From assembly GCF_954871325.1 (NCBI RefSeq), contig NC_088776.1, forward strand, positions 17,546,052 through 17,610,051: DNA of 64,000 nt, given 5' to 3'. The DNA is from Gordionus sp. m RMFG-2023. Lineage: Eukaryota; Nematomorpha; Gordioida; Chordodea; Parachordodidae. The first letter of the stretch is position 1. The number at the start of each line of letters is the position of its first letter. Of the stretch, positions 23,419 to 35,884 are shown in pieces. The notes below the pieces were generated by a model, which saw only the letters and a list, made by a program, of their open reading frames with translations, was not told the origin of the DNA and did not search any database. Both the position numbers and the translations under genes were made by a program.

Positions 23419-24559
23419 TGATTCACGCTTTAATCTTGATCTCGGAAATTTATTTGGGCGACTAAATTCTCGAATCTTTGGCAGATTGAAAAGTTAAAAT
23501 AACTACAGGCCAAAAAAGTTACAAGGGATACAAAAGATCGCCAAAACAAAATGATGATAGATCCTAGCAAAGATATGAAGAAGGCCGTTTAATAGCGATT
23601 AACTAATAAGTGTTTATATATATCCTTAAAGTTCTGCAATACCGAAAAATATTAATGTTATATTTCCTTCCTATTATTTCTTTTTTGCCTGATTGGATAT
23701 CACAACACAATTATAAAATAATTTAAAAATATTAAAAGATTTTAAAAATAATTAGAAGGTAAAAGGAAATATTTATTTTTGTATGATATTTTGTAATAAA
23801 TAGAATAATAAACATTTATTAAATTATCAAAGTTATTGCTGAATATTTAAATTTAATGTGTATAAAACATTTAAATAGAGAATAAGATAAATATTTTGAA
23901 TTTGAGATTTATTCCATACATTTTTAAAAATTTGGGACGGGCTATGGCCAAAAAATAGATTTTTAAGGCTTCTAATATATACTATTTAACAGTCAATCAA
24001 ATTGCGTAATCAGACTATATGTATTGTCTTAGTCAAATCGCATAAGTGTTGGAATAGATTTTCGGAAATATTTATATATTGGGGCTAAATAAATGTTAAA
24101 GTTGATAAACGCATTTATTTCTTCAAAGCATTATTTTTATTTTAGTAGTCTAATTTTGCCAAAAATGTATTCCATGTGTTGGTAATCCCTATCCTATAAA
24201 TTTATGATAATTAAATCCTGAACTTTTGAATTATTTTAAATTTATATACTGGTATAATAATCGAATATGACTGTTTACGTGATTTAACTGTAATATATAA
24301 TTGATAGTAAGTCTTTTTTGCCAAAACGTAAGAAGTTTAAATAATTATCCAAATTTAAAAAGCTAATTTAAGATTTCATAAATAGATTTTGGAATTAATG
24401 AAGCCGATCTCGCTATATCCTCAAACCTATGATTTCGATTTATAACATTTATGAAAATGGTTGAGGATGCCAATAATAGGTAGCTTTAAGTCTAAACAAC
24501 AAACTAGCTAATATTATACTGATAGTTTATATATATAATATATGTATATATAAGAGTTG

Positions 24560-24700
24560 TTAAAAGATACTTTTAAATGGATCCAGATACAGTTACAGAT
24601 AAATCGTCTAAAAATTTGATACAGTTCTAAAAAGTTATCTTGATACAGATACAATTTTAAATGTATCTAGATACAGATACAATTTTTATTCTACTCTTAT
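24560..24700. repeat. degenerate AGATACAGATACA tandem repeat
   Basis: Units of the type TCTAGATACAGATACAATTT and inverted GTATC words recur about six times. A TATATA microsatellite lies just before it (about 24524-24555). Non-coding. Confidence 0.55.
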
Positions 24701-25211
24701 CTAAGATTTGAATAAACCTAAATTAGGATTCTATTGTGAAAATTTATCAAATGAGCTAAAATATTTATTCACTCGATATCACATTTATCAAAATATAACT
24801 AAATATAAAAATGTTGCTCATTTTTCAAAATTATACAAAGATCAATATGTTAGATTATATTAAAATTCTGAAGATTACTGTGTCCTATAATTTAAAAAAA
24901 TCTTTTATCAAAATTATTTAAATTTTTAAATTGAAATAATCATGCATATTTTAAATAAACACGTCTTTGGTGGGTAATTGAATTTATCAATTAATAGGGG
25001 CGATCTGAAAGGCTACGGCTTATATAGAAATTATGAATTTTTTTTGAAAATGACCTCTCCAAAATATTATTTGGATAAGCTAAATTTGTATTTTTTGAAG
25101 GAGGTGGATAGGAAATTTGTCTATTAGTTTTTATGTTAGTCTAGTCGCCCTGTCTGTTAAGAACTATTCCTCAAATTGTGAAATAAACACCACCTATAAT
25201 CTAACTATGAT

Positions 25212-25450
25212 GCCCGGCTCGGATTAAAATTCTTCAGCCCTGCCCTGATTTCTTAAAAATATACTACATTTATTTTAAATATTTATAGCTAATAATGGCG
25301 ATTTAAAATATTCGGTTTTAAAATATACTACCCGGACAGGTGATTTTTCAAAAAAAATTTAGGCCCAGCTCAGGTATATAAAGTAAAAATTTTTAGGACC
25401 GGCCTGGGTATATTTAAAATAATTAAAATAAGCCTACTGGTCTCTGGTTA
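25212..25450. repeat. GC-island periodic repeat (inverted relative to 21.9 kb)
   Basis: GCCCGGCTCGG, CCCGGACAGG, GGCCCAGCTCAGG and GGACCGGCCTGGG are spaced by T/A runs; the copy ends ACTGGTCTCTGG, the inverse of the AGAGACC start seen in other copies. Confidence 0.55.
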
Positions 25451-26163
25451 TAAGAAAATGTGTTTTTTTCGGCAATGTATTATTTTTTCAAATTTAATTC
25501 ATTTTTTTATCGCCTTTTTTTATAATTTAAAAATCTGATTTTACCGAAAACGTATTCCATCATTTTTGGTTTACCTACTTTATGAATTTTAGACCATTTT
25601 GCCATGAACTTGAACTTAATATAATTTATATTAGTTCTTCAATAGATTTTTTATACAAATTATAAATGACTTAATATTAATTGTTTATTATAGCATTAAG
25701 AGACAATAAAAATAGTTAATATTATAGTTGACACCAGATCTTGTTTTGGATTACAATCAAGCAACCCACTTTCAAATAATAGACTAAAAATTTAAAACTT
25801 TTGTAAATCTATTGATATAAAAAATACATATTTTTTTACATTATTATTTTGTTTGACATTAAAATATCGCTAATTTCAAATAATTTTGTCCCAAAGAAAG
25901 AAAGAAAATAAAAGTATCAATTTAATTTGCATCACCTAAAAATCTCATTATAATGCAAAACCTTATAAGAAAAAATTTAATGTTTTTAAACTATTATCAT
26001 TGACCGAATTTAAAAAGATTAATGTATTCAAATATAATTGTTGTTCTTTTTATTAACCTTTTCCCCTGGAGTTAAATTTACGTTAAAAAAAATAGCTAAT
26101 CAATTTAACACATTACTCAAGTTTTATTTTGAAAACAAAAAATTCGAATTATCCAAATATCTA

Positions 26164-27229
26164 ATGTCAAATATAAATATTTCGGACATCAAATTTTCAC
26201 AACAAAAAGGGCACATAGCCGCGGAAAACGGACCCAGATTTTTTATGTTACCTTCATTTAAAACCGAGCTATGCAATCCCGGATTTTGGAGAGGAGCTTT
26301 AGGAGAATGCGTTGGTACAATGATGCTAACTTTCGTATTATGCGCTACTTGGATAAGCTGGGAACCGATTGAAACCGATATTGTTAAGGTTTTAGCTTTT
26401 ACATACATGTCATATAATTTCTTTAAAAACATATAGATATCATTATCGGCTGGCTTTATATACACAGCTTTAATATATTCATTTGGTCCTATAAGTGGGG
26501 GGCATTTGAATCCAATTTTGTCTTTTAGTTTTTTGATTACTCGAAAGATTACTGTCTTCAGAGGTTTATTATAATTATATATTATACGATATATCGACTT
26601 TTTCGCAGGCTTCATATATGTAATAGCTCAATGCACTGGATCAACTTGTGGAGCCTTATTGCTTTTCGCGTTCGTCTTTAATTTAATATTGTATATAAAT
26701 TTTTATAATGTTGTTAATTTGTAATTAGTTGTGTGCCGCATGATATTCGTAAAAATTTGGGAGTCAACATGATGAACGCTGCATTATTGCCTAAACATGG
26801 TTTTGGGTTCGAATCGGCTCTAACCTTTATATTGGTCTTTATGGCTTTGTCAACTCTTGATGCGAAATCGGAAATTCCTGGGTGCAAATCTATAAGCCTT
26901 GGTTTAACCTATAGTGCCCTCCATTTTGCGGGAGTTAGTAGACAATAATTATATGAAATACATTTTCATTTAGCTTACCTTTTCTGGTGCAAGTTTTAAC
27001 CCTGCAAGATCCTTAGGTCCAGCTTTAGTTATATTTTATTGGAGAAATCATTGGGTATTTTATATTCATTAGATATTATAACTTTTAAATCTCTTATTAT
27101 ATTCATTAAAAAAAATAGATTTATTGGGTTGGTCCATTTTTCGGTTCCGCTATGGCTTCCCTCTTTTATTACGTTATTTTTGATCCCTACAACCCAATTA
27201 ACGCTTACAGGATTATGAATGGCAATTAA
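26164..27229 (+). CDS. aquaporin (MIP family), 6 exons, complete, first NPA motif is NPI
   Basis: Membrane channel for water and possibly small solutes. Exons 26164-26388, 26437-26563, 26609-26669, 26729-26933, 26974-27054, 27119-27229; all GT-AG and phase-matched, giving 269 aa, the normal family length. The start is the first ATG in the open frame whose product begins [10 protein letters not shown]; the frame is open further upstream without an ATG. Recognisable parts: [12 protein letters not shown] (helix 1), ISGGHLNPI (first half-helix, N100), [24 protein letters not shown] (second half-helix, N215), [12 protein letters not shown] (helix 6). By alignment to human AQP1 the selectivity-filter positions are A80, H203, A212 and R218 (AQP1: F, H, C, R). 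The His and Arg keep a water-type character, while Ala for Phe would widen the pore. The exon 3 donor (GC|GTTCGT) is weak. A polyadenylation-like AATAAA lies near 27285. Confidence 0.92.
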
Positions 27230-28517
27230 TTAACTATACACTTTGTTCTTTCTCTTGGTTCACATAGCTAACGAATTTTCGCAAGAATAAATGTCAATTA
27301 AACTATTAACTACTGTTTCTTTTTTTTTTCTTTCTTGGTTCAAATATATAACGAACTGTTGGAATAAAATGTATTAATTAGGAGATTACAATGTCTAACA
27401 CCTAGCAATAAAATAGTAAACATTCTCAACGTTGTAGTTTTTTTATATATCTAAAATTTAATATTTTGTTCAAAAATGCTTTAAAACAAAGCTGATACTG
27501 ACACCTTTTTTATTTCAATAAACTATTTTAAGCCAATTGATTATTATTTAATTTTATGAATTATATGATAGCCTACGGGGATGCAGATGGGTTCAAGCCT
27601 ACTGAAAACCTTTTACAGCCCCCGTGAAATATTTTGAATTTTTATTTTACACTAATTTTAGATAGAGCTTCTTTTTTTTACTAATTTTGGAAATTTCTAA
27701 AATGTGAGTCCCCTTAAATAGATAAAGATAGCAACACCACTGATTTAGAGCTTTTATATGAAATCTCAATTTAAATGGGTGATTTCGAAAAAAAAAATTG
27801 TATATATAGAAAATTGCCAAAAAAAACATAACCTATAAGTTTTAAAAATAATTGGTAATATAGAGAAGTATAAAGCGTATATTATAAAACAGGAAACGGG
27901 ACATGAACATGACAATATAAACATGATCTGTCCAAATACATTTAGATTTTGAAATATTATTGATAAGTATATTTTGCAAAATTTATCTAAATAAACAATA
28001 TTGTCTCTAAGAAGATGGCAAGATTCCTTTTATATCGTCCTAAATTCATTTTTATTGAGTGATTCATCATTTATAATCTACATTAAAAAAGGGTTATGTT
28101 ACATATAACACTGTCAACATATAGCAATTATTAAACAACGACCATTTTTTATAAAATGTAATAAGATCTATTTATTTTTTAATATTTATTAATGAAATAA
28201 AATGGTCAAGTCCGATCTACTACATATCAACCCACAATTATTGAACCACCAAGTTAGCTTCAGAAAAAATACATGATTCTTAGAGATCGAAATTAGAATT
28301 TTCGGATTGAGACACACGCACTCATCCTACTAGGCTAAAGACTTTCTTTAAAATGACCATTTTTAAATTTAAACATATAATCAAGTGATACTTTGATCCT
28401 ATCAAAATTTAGTTCTTTCAATATCATACCATCTTATATCTTACATTAATCGTTAAAATAAATTATAGCTATTTCATGAATTAAGGAAAAAAAAAATTTT
28501 TAATAGTAGATATGAAA
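27230..28517. other. 3' flank of the aquaporin, no further gene seen
   Basis: About 27240-27790 has a degenerate counterpart at 36600-37150, so it belongs to a duplicated segment. Within it, 27575-27730 contains CCTACGGGGATGC..GGGTTCAAGCC..GAGTCCCC words typical of the 'gagcccc' MITE family found at 37615 and 53994. The remainder is plain AT-rich sequence. Confidence 0.5.
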
Positions 28518-29157
28518 CTAAATTTCTTTCTTTTGTAAATATTCTTTTAACTTATTAATTACTTTAGATGCTTCTTTATAAATATTTTATTTAATGCTTC
28601 ATATTTCAAATTTAAAACTATATAGTTAAAAATTAATTAAAGGAGAATCCTCTACAATGGAACCAATAATATATTCTATAATAATTATCAAGTTATTCTG
28701 CGACTGCTAACGTGAAATGTATAATTTAATGATTATATATAAATCTAAAAGGACATACTTATGTTAAAGTTTTTGCCATAGCAATAAGTGAACAATATGT
28801 GCCGTATATATAGGAAAATTTGTACTTTAAATTTTCCATCTTTAGGTATTTTGACATTTATTTGAGTTTCATTGGCCATAGTCTGCAAACATATCATCTT
28901 TAGTATTAAAAAATAACTATAATGGTTACATAATATTTTATTATTGCGGAAGGTTCCAAATTTTTTTATTTGATAAATTGCCACATAATATTTTTCAGAT
29001 TTGGGATACTTTTGCCATTTGATGGAGTAATTTCTTCCATAACCTTTAACCAAATCGATTTTTTTTACCTAGTCTGCATTCCCTTGATATCAGCATAACA
29101 CAAAGCAGCGATCAAAAAGAAAAGAGAAATTTCATTGAATACTTTAGGTGAATACAT
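28518..29157 (-). CDS. candidate small secreted protein, exon structure unresolved
   Basis: A minus-strand exon 29069-29157 reads MYSPKVFNEIS followed by LFFLIAALCYA, a good signal peptide with a plausible cleavage after CYA, ending at a GT donor. Next, the frame 28745-29053 is open and reads GYGRNYSIKWQKYP, YYVAIYQIKKFGTF and, after a possible acceptor near 28880, ANETQINVKIPKDGKFKV; the alternating hydrophobic pattern resembles an immunoglobulin- or fibronectin-III-type beta sandwich. A possible last exon (28518-28573) reads ASKVINKLKEYLQKKEI before a stop. The first junction does not join cleanly: the only nearby acceptor leaves a 25-bp gap and the wrong phase. It is therefore a real but incompletely solved gene, or a decaying one. 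No known family is assigned. Confidence 0.4.
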
Positions 29158-29159
29158 TA

Positions 29160-29493
29160 ATGCTGTAAACATTTTTTTAAAAATCGAACGCGTTAACGTT
29201 CATCTTAAAAAAAAGGAACGCGTTCACGTTCGTTCAAAATTTTATGATAATTTTTTTTAAATTTAATTTAATAAAAATAAATGTCTTATATTTTTTAACA
29301 CAATATATTAGCCATGTTAAAAAATAATATAGTTTTATTTTGATAATATAATTATAAATGCAATATAATATAGCGAATAAAAAGATAATTATATTTATAA
29401 AAAAATCTTATTAATTTTTAATAACAATTGTAATTTTCATCTGATAGACAGGAACGCTTGGCAGTTAAAACGGAATGCATCATTAGCTATACT
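29160..29493 (+). mobile_element. hAT remnant, second family (left part)
   Basis: Contains CGAACGCGTTAACGTTC and GGAACGCGTTCACG repeats at the outer side and the coding words FSSDRQERLAVKT on the plus strand near 29430-29475, which resemble the C-terminal dimerisation region of hAT transposases (form SDRRxRL). It aligns in inverse orientation with 61390-61780 almost base by base. It is interrupted at about 29494 by the LINE; its likely other end is at 31440-31620. Confidence 0.6.
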
Positions 29494-31290
29494 AAAAATG
29501 CGCTCTCAGCGTTTCGCATAAAGCTTCATGATTAACATTATCCAAAGCTCTACTAAAATCCACGAATGTGAAGTAGGAGGGCATTTTGTATTTGCAAAAT
29601 TTCTGAATAATAATTTTCAGGGTTAATATTGTTCTAGTATGTTTTTGTTGATCTGTACGCGCATATGTATTTGGGGAAAAGATGAAGTATGGTATGGATG
29701 ATATGATTTATTTTTTAAGAGGACCATAGAAATCTTTGAGACAGGGTGAGGGCTACGGTTAGGTAATAAGTGAATTTTTGTGGGTCTTTGAGGGAAATTA
29801 CATAGGAAAATTTGTTCCATTCCACTGGAGTATTTCTGTTCTCCCATATTTTATAGAAGAGGGTTAGTAGGAAGGAAGATATTGTCATCATTTTAGGTAT
29901 ATAGATGTGATATTATCCAACCCCGGAGCTTTGTTTTTTGGTAGTTTTTTTTTACTACATTTTATATTTTATTTATGGAGAAACGAGACGAGGGTGGGAC
30001 GAGGTTTGTATTTATGTTTGTTGGTATGGTTGCTTTCCGTGAGTCGAAGACCATCAATCAACATAATGCCATTTGTTCGTCCTGGTCAATGATTGCTTTT
30101 TCGTTTCCTAAAACTATAGAGGGGGGTTTTCTAAAACTACCAAGGTTTACATCGATATTTTAATTTTTATAGGCGTTATTCCTATATTCTTTCATAGCTT
30201 TATCGATATCAATGGCTTTTTTTGATATGTAAATCTGTCTGTCACTCCGCAAGAATCTCTGTATGTTTTCCATAAGTCGCTATTCAAGCCATTCTTCATT
30301 TTTAGTTGATTTATTTTTTCTAATGTCTCACAAGGCATTCATTCTTTCCTTGAAAAAAGACTTACATTTGGCAAACCATCATATGATTCTGCAAGATCAT
30401 TTTTAAATAGTTTCCAATATTCTTCTACGTTTCCGTGCATAGTTATGTTTAAGAAGTTAGCTTTTTTCCAATATCATGCTTAATAAAAAATTATTAAATC
30501 TTTCGGCATTTGTAATTTACTGAGTTTACGTATAAATTTGTTTTCAAATGATTTGTACTAAGTCCAGTCAAGTTTTGTCTAATTCTGTTATAATAGCCAC
30601 ATATATTCATTATAGTAATATTAGCTATAATCATTCTATGATCCGACAGGTTTATATTAGTTGTTGCTTTAACGCCATCAAACCACTGGTGAAATTTGGG
30701 ATTTCTGCCCAGCCCTCACGAAAGATATTTTCGATATTAAAATTCTTGTTTCTGCAGAAATCAAGAAGTTTCTTGCTATCCTCGCTATTCGGTTGCTGTT
30801 ATGGTAGCATACCCGATGACATTACTGCTAACATATTCTGCTTCTTTACCAATTTTCAGGTTTAGATCGCATAGAACTAATATATTATATCTGCACGGTA
30901 GGGAGTGGATCGTATTTATCATTATGTAGATGAAGCCTAATCTTTCATTTCTAATTGGTGGGGCATAGAAATTTGCTATTATTATCGGTCTAAAATTTGT
31001 GTTTAAATAGAGAAGACCTCATTTTTCAGATATGGGTACGAATTGGATGATAAATTTATGTATTAGTTTATTTATTAGGAATGTTATCCGACCAGATTGT
31101 GCTTCCCGAGCAAATTATTTTATAGTCGTTAAAGTTTTCAGTGTTATTCGCTGGATAGTGGGTTCCTTGATTATCTATAATGTCTACTTTAACCACTTCT
31201 AACTTTAAGAGATGTGCTAGTTTGTTTTTCATTCCATTATATTTAGGCCAGGTGACGTTAGAAAGAATTTTATTTGGTCTAGAATAAAGA
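29494..31290 (-). mobile_element. non-LTR retrotransposon (LINE), 5' half: endonuclease to RT motif A
   Basis: Read on the minus strand from about 31280: NVTWPKYNGMKNKLAHLLKL, the start of an APE-type endonuclease ('first beta strand, N-x-x-x-L-x-x-K'). A linker region follows with RFLRSDRQIYISKKAI near 30250 and the RT opening KAPGLDNI with FYKIWENRNTPVEWNKFSYV (29740-29930), then YFTFVDFSRALDNVNHEAL near 29510-29560. There it stops, before the YADD box. The last part is over two-thirds identical in protein to the piece at 7.1-8.25 kb, so both belong to one family. Multiple frame changes and stops make it dead. It appears inserted into a hAT remnant. Confidence 0.8.
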
Positions 31291-31439
31291 TTTAAAAATA
31301 GGTTATAATAAAGGAAAATTTATTTTAAAAGAATCTAGCTCTTTATTAAAAAAATTGAAATATGAAAAAGGAACAGCTGATTAAAAAATATAGGACATTT
31401 TTCTTAAAAAATTCTGATTAATATTAAATTTTTCAAATA

Positions 31440-31620
31440 AATAAAAATAAAAAGTGTTTTTAAAATTGAACGAACGTTAAATTCGAACGCGTTTATCAAA
31501 AAAAAAGGAATGCGTTCACTCAAAGTTCGTCAAAAATAAAAGAAACGCCTTTCATCATTTTTTTTTAAAAAACCCCTTTCATCATTTTTTTAAAAAAAAC
31601 GAACTTCGTTCAACACTAGA
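31440..31620. mobile_element. hAT remnant, second family (right part)
   Basis: CGAACGTTAAATTCGAACGCG, GGAATGCGTTCACTC and ACGAACTTCGTTCAACAC words mirror the outer part of 29160-29250. With that piece it brackets the LINE. Non-coding. Confidence 0.5.
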
Positions 31621-34435
31621 ATACATCGATTTAAAAAATTGGATATTATACAATTATTTAAAAGTATATATATATATAGTGATTATTTAAAATTAAAATA
31701 AAAATGAAAATATTTATATTGGCAAACATAGTGCGATTTAGTTTTAAGAATCTCCCATGTTTGTCTTATGAATAAACGTAAATGTTTTAAGAAAAATATA
31801 AAACAGTTGCTTTTTATTTTAAGTTATCACCCCTTTAGTTCTATATATTTCCTAGAATATTTTTGATATTAAATGCATTTTAAAAAATCTATTCTTATTT
31901 TTGAGATTAAATGCATTTCAAAAAATCTATCATTTGTAAATTACATCTTTTATAATGTATATCTTGGAGAAATAAATGTGAACCAGGAAGACTTATTATT
32001 TGCATGGATTCGATCTGTAATGAATATCGGTTTATTGAGTAAAAAGATAAAGATTCTGGGTTAAGAGAGAGAAAAGCATGTTTTTAATAAAAAAACTTTA
32101 CCAAAATTTCATAACATAAAGAAACTTATGTTTAATTTTAATGCACATACAAACATACCTAATTTACAAATTTAAAAATAAATACAAAGATTTAATATCT
32201 CTGATATAAATAAATAAGTAAAATTATTTCCTAAAATTGTGAATATTATTTCGCTTAAAAATAAAAAATGAACCGCTAAGAATTTTTTCCCATATTTGCT
32301 CAAGAAAAATATATAGAGCTAAGAATTTTTGTTGATGTTCATAGATTTTTTCTGAAAATCAGACGATTTTTCTAAATAAAAATTTTTTTTTTCTCACAAT
32401 TTTTTTATTTGATTTCTTAAAAGATGTATTAAATCGCTCAGAAATTTTAAATATTTTTTAAGTACAATTAAACCTCTAATTTGGGCACCGTTCCAACCAA
32501 AATTTTTGCCAAATTTAAACAGTTATTTAGCAAGACTTTTTATTTAAAAAATTTTTTCTACCATCTGATATATTCATAGTATATAGCAAAAAAAAGTGAG
32601 AATATGTTTAACAATTTTTGAGCGAGTTTTTTTTAATTAAAAAATTTGATTTTACCGGAAATGAATTTCAGCATGTTTTGAATACCTTTCTTATGAATTG
32701 TAGAGAATTTTATCTTTAACCTTTGATTAATTTATAATTTATATAAAAAATCGATTAAAAAACTAATAGAAATAGTTCAAAAGTTATAATGGTAGAGTTT
32801 ATAAAAATCGACTCGAATAGAGTCTTTTACAAAATACATGTGAAAAAAAAATATATCACATAATTTCTTATAAGGCTGCGTCCAAAATGTTTTGAAAAAA
32901 TTATTAAAATTTTAAAATTTTCGCAAATTAATAACAAAATTTGGACACAGTTTTAAAAAAATAAAAATAAAAATATTCAAAGTGCTTGATATGATTCTAT
33001 TAGTTATTTATTACAAGATATGAAAATATTTAATTGTATTTATTATTTTATATTACCTTTCAGTTACTAAACTTTGTAAGAACCTATTATTTGATAATGG
33101 TTATATTTAAATTTTATTTATATACTTAATAAATACATATATGTTGTAAATAATTGTATCATAAAAAACAAAGACCAATAATAACTTTTATTTTGCATAA
33201 AATATATATAAATAATTATATTTGATTTATATAATAAAATTGTAATAGAAATAATATAATATCTTTAAAAGTGCATTATTTTTATTAATAACTATAAGGT
33301 ATTTTTTCTTTGTTGGCATTATCTTGATCTAGCTATTATTCAATAATAAATATCAAATAATAGTAATATAATATAATATACAGAAATTATAGTATCATCG
33401 AGTTTATATCATTAAGTGGGTTAGCAATTTCATTAAGGTATGATGCAGCCTATTAAAATATATTAATTTTATATACAAATATAAAATAATACTGTTACTA
33501 GATGTCAATTTTCAGATTTCTAAAATAAAAAACTATTTTATATTTTTGTCTTTTAATATTTTACATTTGTCTGTGTCAATTTAAAACTTGACTCAGAATT
33601 TTAGGTAATATCATCAATATTTTCTTTTAACCATATATATTGTTCAACATATAGTAGATCCTTATTTTCCAGTACCTTTTAAATTAAATTATAATTTTTT
33701 ATTTTTATCAGATTTTGTTGGGTGAAAGAATATAATTTATTAAATTTAGCCTTTACAGCTAAAAATTTCTTTTTCACTTGATCATATTTCATCCCAAATT
33801 TTTCTATTTTCTATAGAATATCTAATTTTTAAGTCATTTTTGCACCAAAGGTTGTGCACTTTTATACTTTCCATAAAATTATATTCTGACACTAAAAAAT
33901 ATATTAATATAAAAGGCTATAATCGTTTGGATTAATAAATTTATAAAAATTAACAGCATTAAAAATTGTACCTACTAATTTTTTTATAAATTCACAAATA
34001 AATAAATTTTGAATAAATTTTTATTCGAATTTTTTTTTTTTATAAATACCGAAAATGAAATTGGACACTATTTTATTTTTACATTAAAAATAGCTTACGT
34101 TATTTTTTTCATCAAAATTTATTTATTTATATTTTTAAGATTTTGGACGCAGCTTAAATAAAAAACTAAAAAATATTAAGCCTACCCAGCAAGACGACTA
34201 AGTGAGCCGGCTAAACGAGCTGACTAAGCGAACCGACTAATCGAGTCGGCTCATGCGGCTCCTTGATCGGCTTGAGTCGGAGCCGTTTTTTACGACTACG
34301 AGCCAAGTTGCAAGTCGTAAAAACTACATTATTTAATAATACTACAGGCGACAATATCTAAATGTATAAAATCAATAGGATGGAGTCGGAAAAAGGTTGA
34401 AAATGAGCCTGTTAGAAGAAACGCCCCTCAGATTC
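31621..34435. other. long gene-free stretch
   Basis: Very AT-rich. A TATATA run lies at about 31665. A solo end of the 2.0 kb foldback family (GATTTTACCGGAAATGAATTTC) lies at about 32645-32710. Around 34190-34310 there is a degenerate cluster of CGGCTAA / CCGACTAA / GAGTCGGCTC words, probably another decayed foldback. No coding resemblance. Confidence 0.45.
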
Positions 34436-34439
34436 TCAA

Positions 34440-35170
34440 AGAATATGGTATTAAAATGAAAAATATTTCTTTTGAAATTAGGTATTTCATTGATTAGACT
34501 GAGTTTAATACTTATATTATATCACACCATGGATGGGCACACATTGGAAAAAGGCATTCCGTTAAGTTACCTCCCTCCAAGGGAAAAAAATATCTGTATT
34601 ATGTTCCATATTGGAAAAAGGCATTCTGTTAAGTTACCTCCCTCCAAGGGAAAAAAATATCTGTATTATGTTCCATAGGAATAGGTGGGCTAAAAAATAC
34701 ACTATTATCGACGGCTGATGTGGGTCCAACTTTTATAGGTGAAAATTTTTGACATTCTGTATTCCGTTACAAATAAAGAATATGCTGGCTCCACCATATC
34801 ATCCTAGCTCTAATGACCAGGCTGAGAAAATGGTAGCCATAGTAAAATATTGGATTAAAAAGACCAAGAAAAAAATGATGTTTGGATGGCCCATTTATAT
34901 TATAATTCCAGGAATTATGAAGGTTTTACGCCAGCTGAATTGTTTTTGGGTCGAAAGACCAGAGTGCCCATGGATTTTTTAAAACAAAAAGGCATTGCTA
35001 TTATATCACCATGTGGAAGAGTAAATATAAAATTTCCAGTGGGACAAAATTATATGGGCCCGTTTATTCGACAATAAAGAAAAAATGGGAAAAGGGTTAT
35101 ATAATAGTATGTGGGTACAAAATTGAATCACATAGCGTTCCAGGATGGAATCATTGGGATTCGTTACAAT
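34440..35170 (+). mobile_element. LTR-retrotransposon fossil, Ty3/gypsy-like integrase region
   Basis: A fragment of the 3' part of a gypsy-type pol gene, recognised by the integrase catalytic-core word PPYHPSSNDQAE near 34790 and the downstream block FTPAELFLGR near 34925. Only the integrase part is present; gag, protease, reverse transcriptase and terminal repeats are not seen next to it. It is clearly broken, with several breaks, and looks old. Confidence 0.75.
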
Positions 35171-35884
35171 GACCATATTAAGAGACGAGAATAATAATAA
35201 GTGTGTAAATAGTACTAAATATGAAAAGCAATATATATAATAGATATTTGGTAGATGAATGGGTTTGTGTCAACTAAATTTATCCAAAAATTATTGCGTA
35301 AATCAGTGTATAAATCTATGTGACCATAGGGGGTCTTTAAAAGAGTTTGACTTATTAATTTGACTATGAATGTAAACGTATGTGATTAGTCAATTTAAAT
35401 TATTACTCACAGTTACTGAATGTATAGAATTCGCATATTATTTATTGAAATAGCCTTATTTCATAAAATGCTTATTCACAGTGGTAATTACACATTATTT
35501 ATTGAAAGTATAATAAAATTATGTTTTTTCTCAGTCAGAGAATTTAAAAGTGTAATATGATTTGGTATTTAAATTAATATAAATCGGTGATATCTTGTTG
35601 ATTTACCCATGTGTTACTTGACATCATTTAATATACCAGTTATAAAAAAAAATTTTTATATAGTAATGTTGACTTTATAAGTTCGTTGATTAGAAAATTA
35701 CAATTTTGCATTTTGGCACTTTTTATAGTATTTTGGTGAATTACGGATGTTAAATAACATTTGTTGAAAGAAATTGATTATTTTTTTTTGTAAAATGAAG
35801 TAAATTAATTAAATTAGGTCCTTTATATCATGCTACCATGCAAACCCCATCCCAGTTGGTTGAATTTAATAAATACTATGTATC

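Larger units (their letters stand above)
21205..23590 (+). pseudogene. unidentified broken gene split by a hAT insertion
   Basis: Two coding-looking segments flank the hAT element at 21517-23418. The first (about 21205-21450) reads HDLRDLAQYINVNDQST, CLRYIYNGEI, a stop codon, then FVLTKTTNSSGKIFFDSLND and ENMHIAFIYI. The second (about 23505-23595) reads QAKKVTRDTKDRQNK and then MMIDPSKDMKKAV before a stop. Their composition and acidic/basic patterning are protein-like, but I do not recognise the family. At least one in-frame stop plus the transposon make a functional product unlikely unless splicing removes the insert. The two segments could also belong to different old genes. Confidence 0.35.
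23600..26163. other. gene-free stretch upstream of the aquaporin
   Basis: No coding resemblance. It holds solo ends of the 2.0 kb foldback family (about 24145-24195 and 25530-25585, core TTTTGCCAAAAATG or TTTTACCGAAAACG), a degenerate tandem repeat at 24560-24700 and a GC-island repeat at 25212-25450. The aquaporin promoter should lie near its right edge; I see no clear element. Confidence 0.4.

Noticed and set aside
26124-26615. 163-codon minus-strand ORF opposite the aquaporin
   Set aside because: The plus strand encodes conserved aquaporin helices with phase-matched introns; this frame is its shadow and crosses the introns.
28265-28345. Possible tRNA on the minus strand with an A-box-like TAGCCTAGTAGG
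   Set aside because: The A box fits, but the T arm and acceptor stem do not pair and the B box is poor, so I do not call a tRNA gene.
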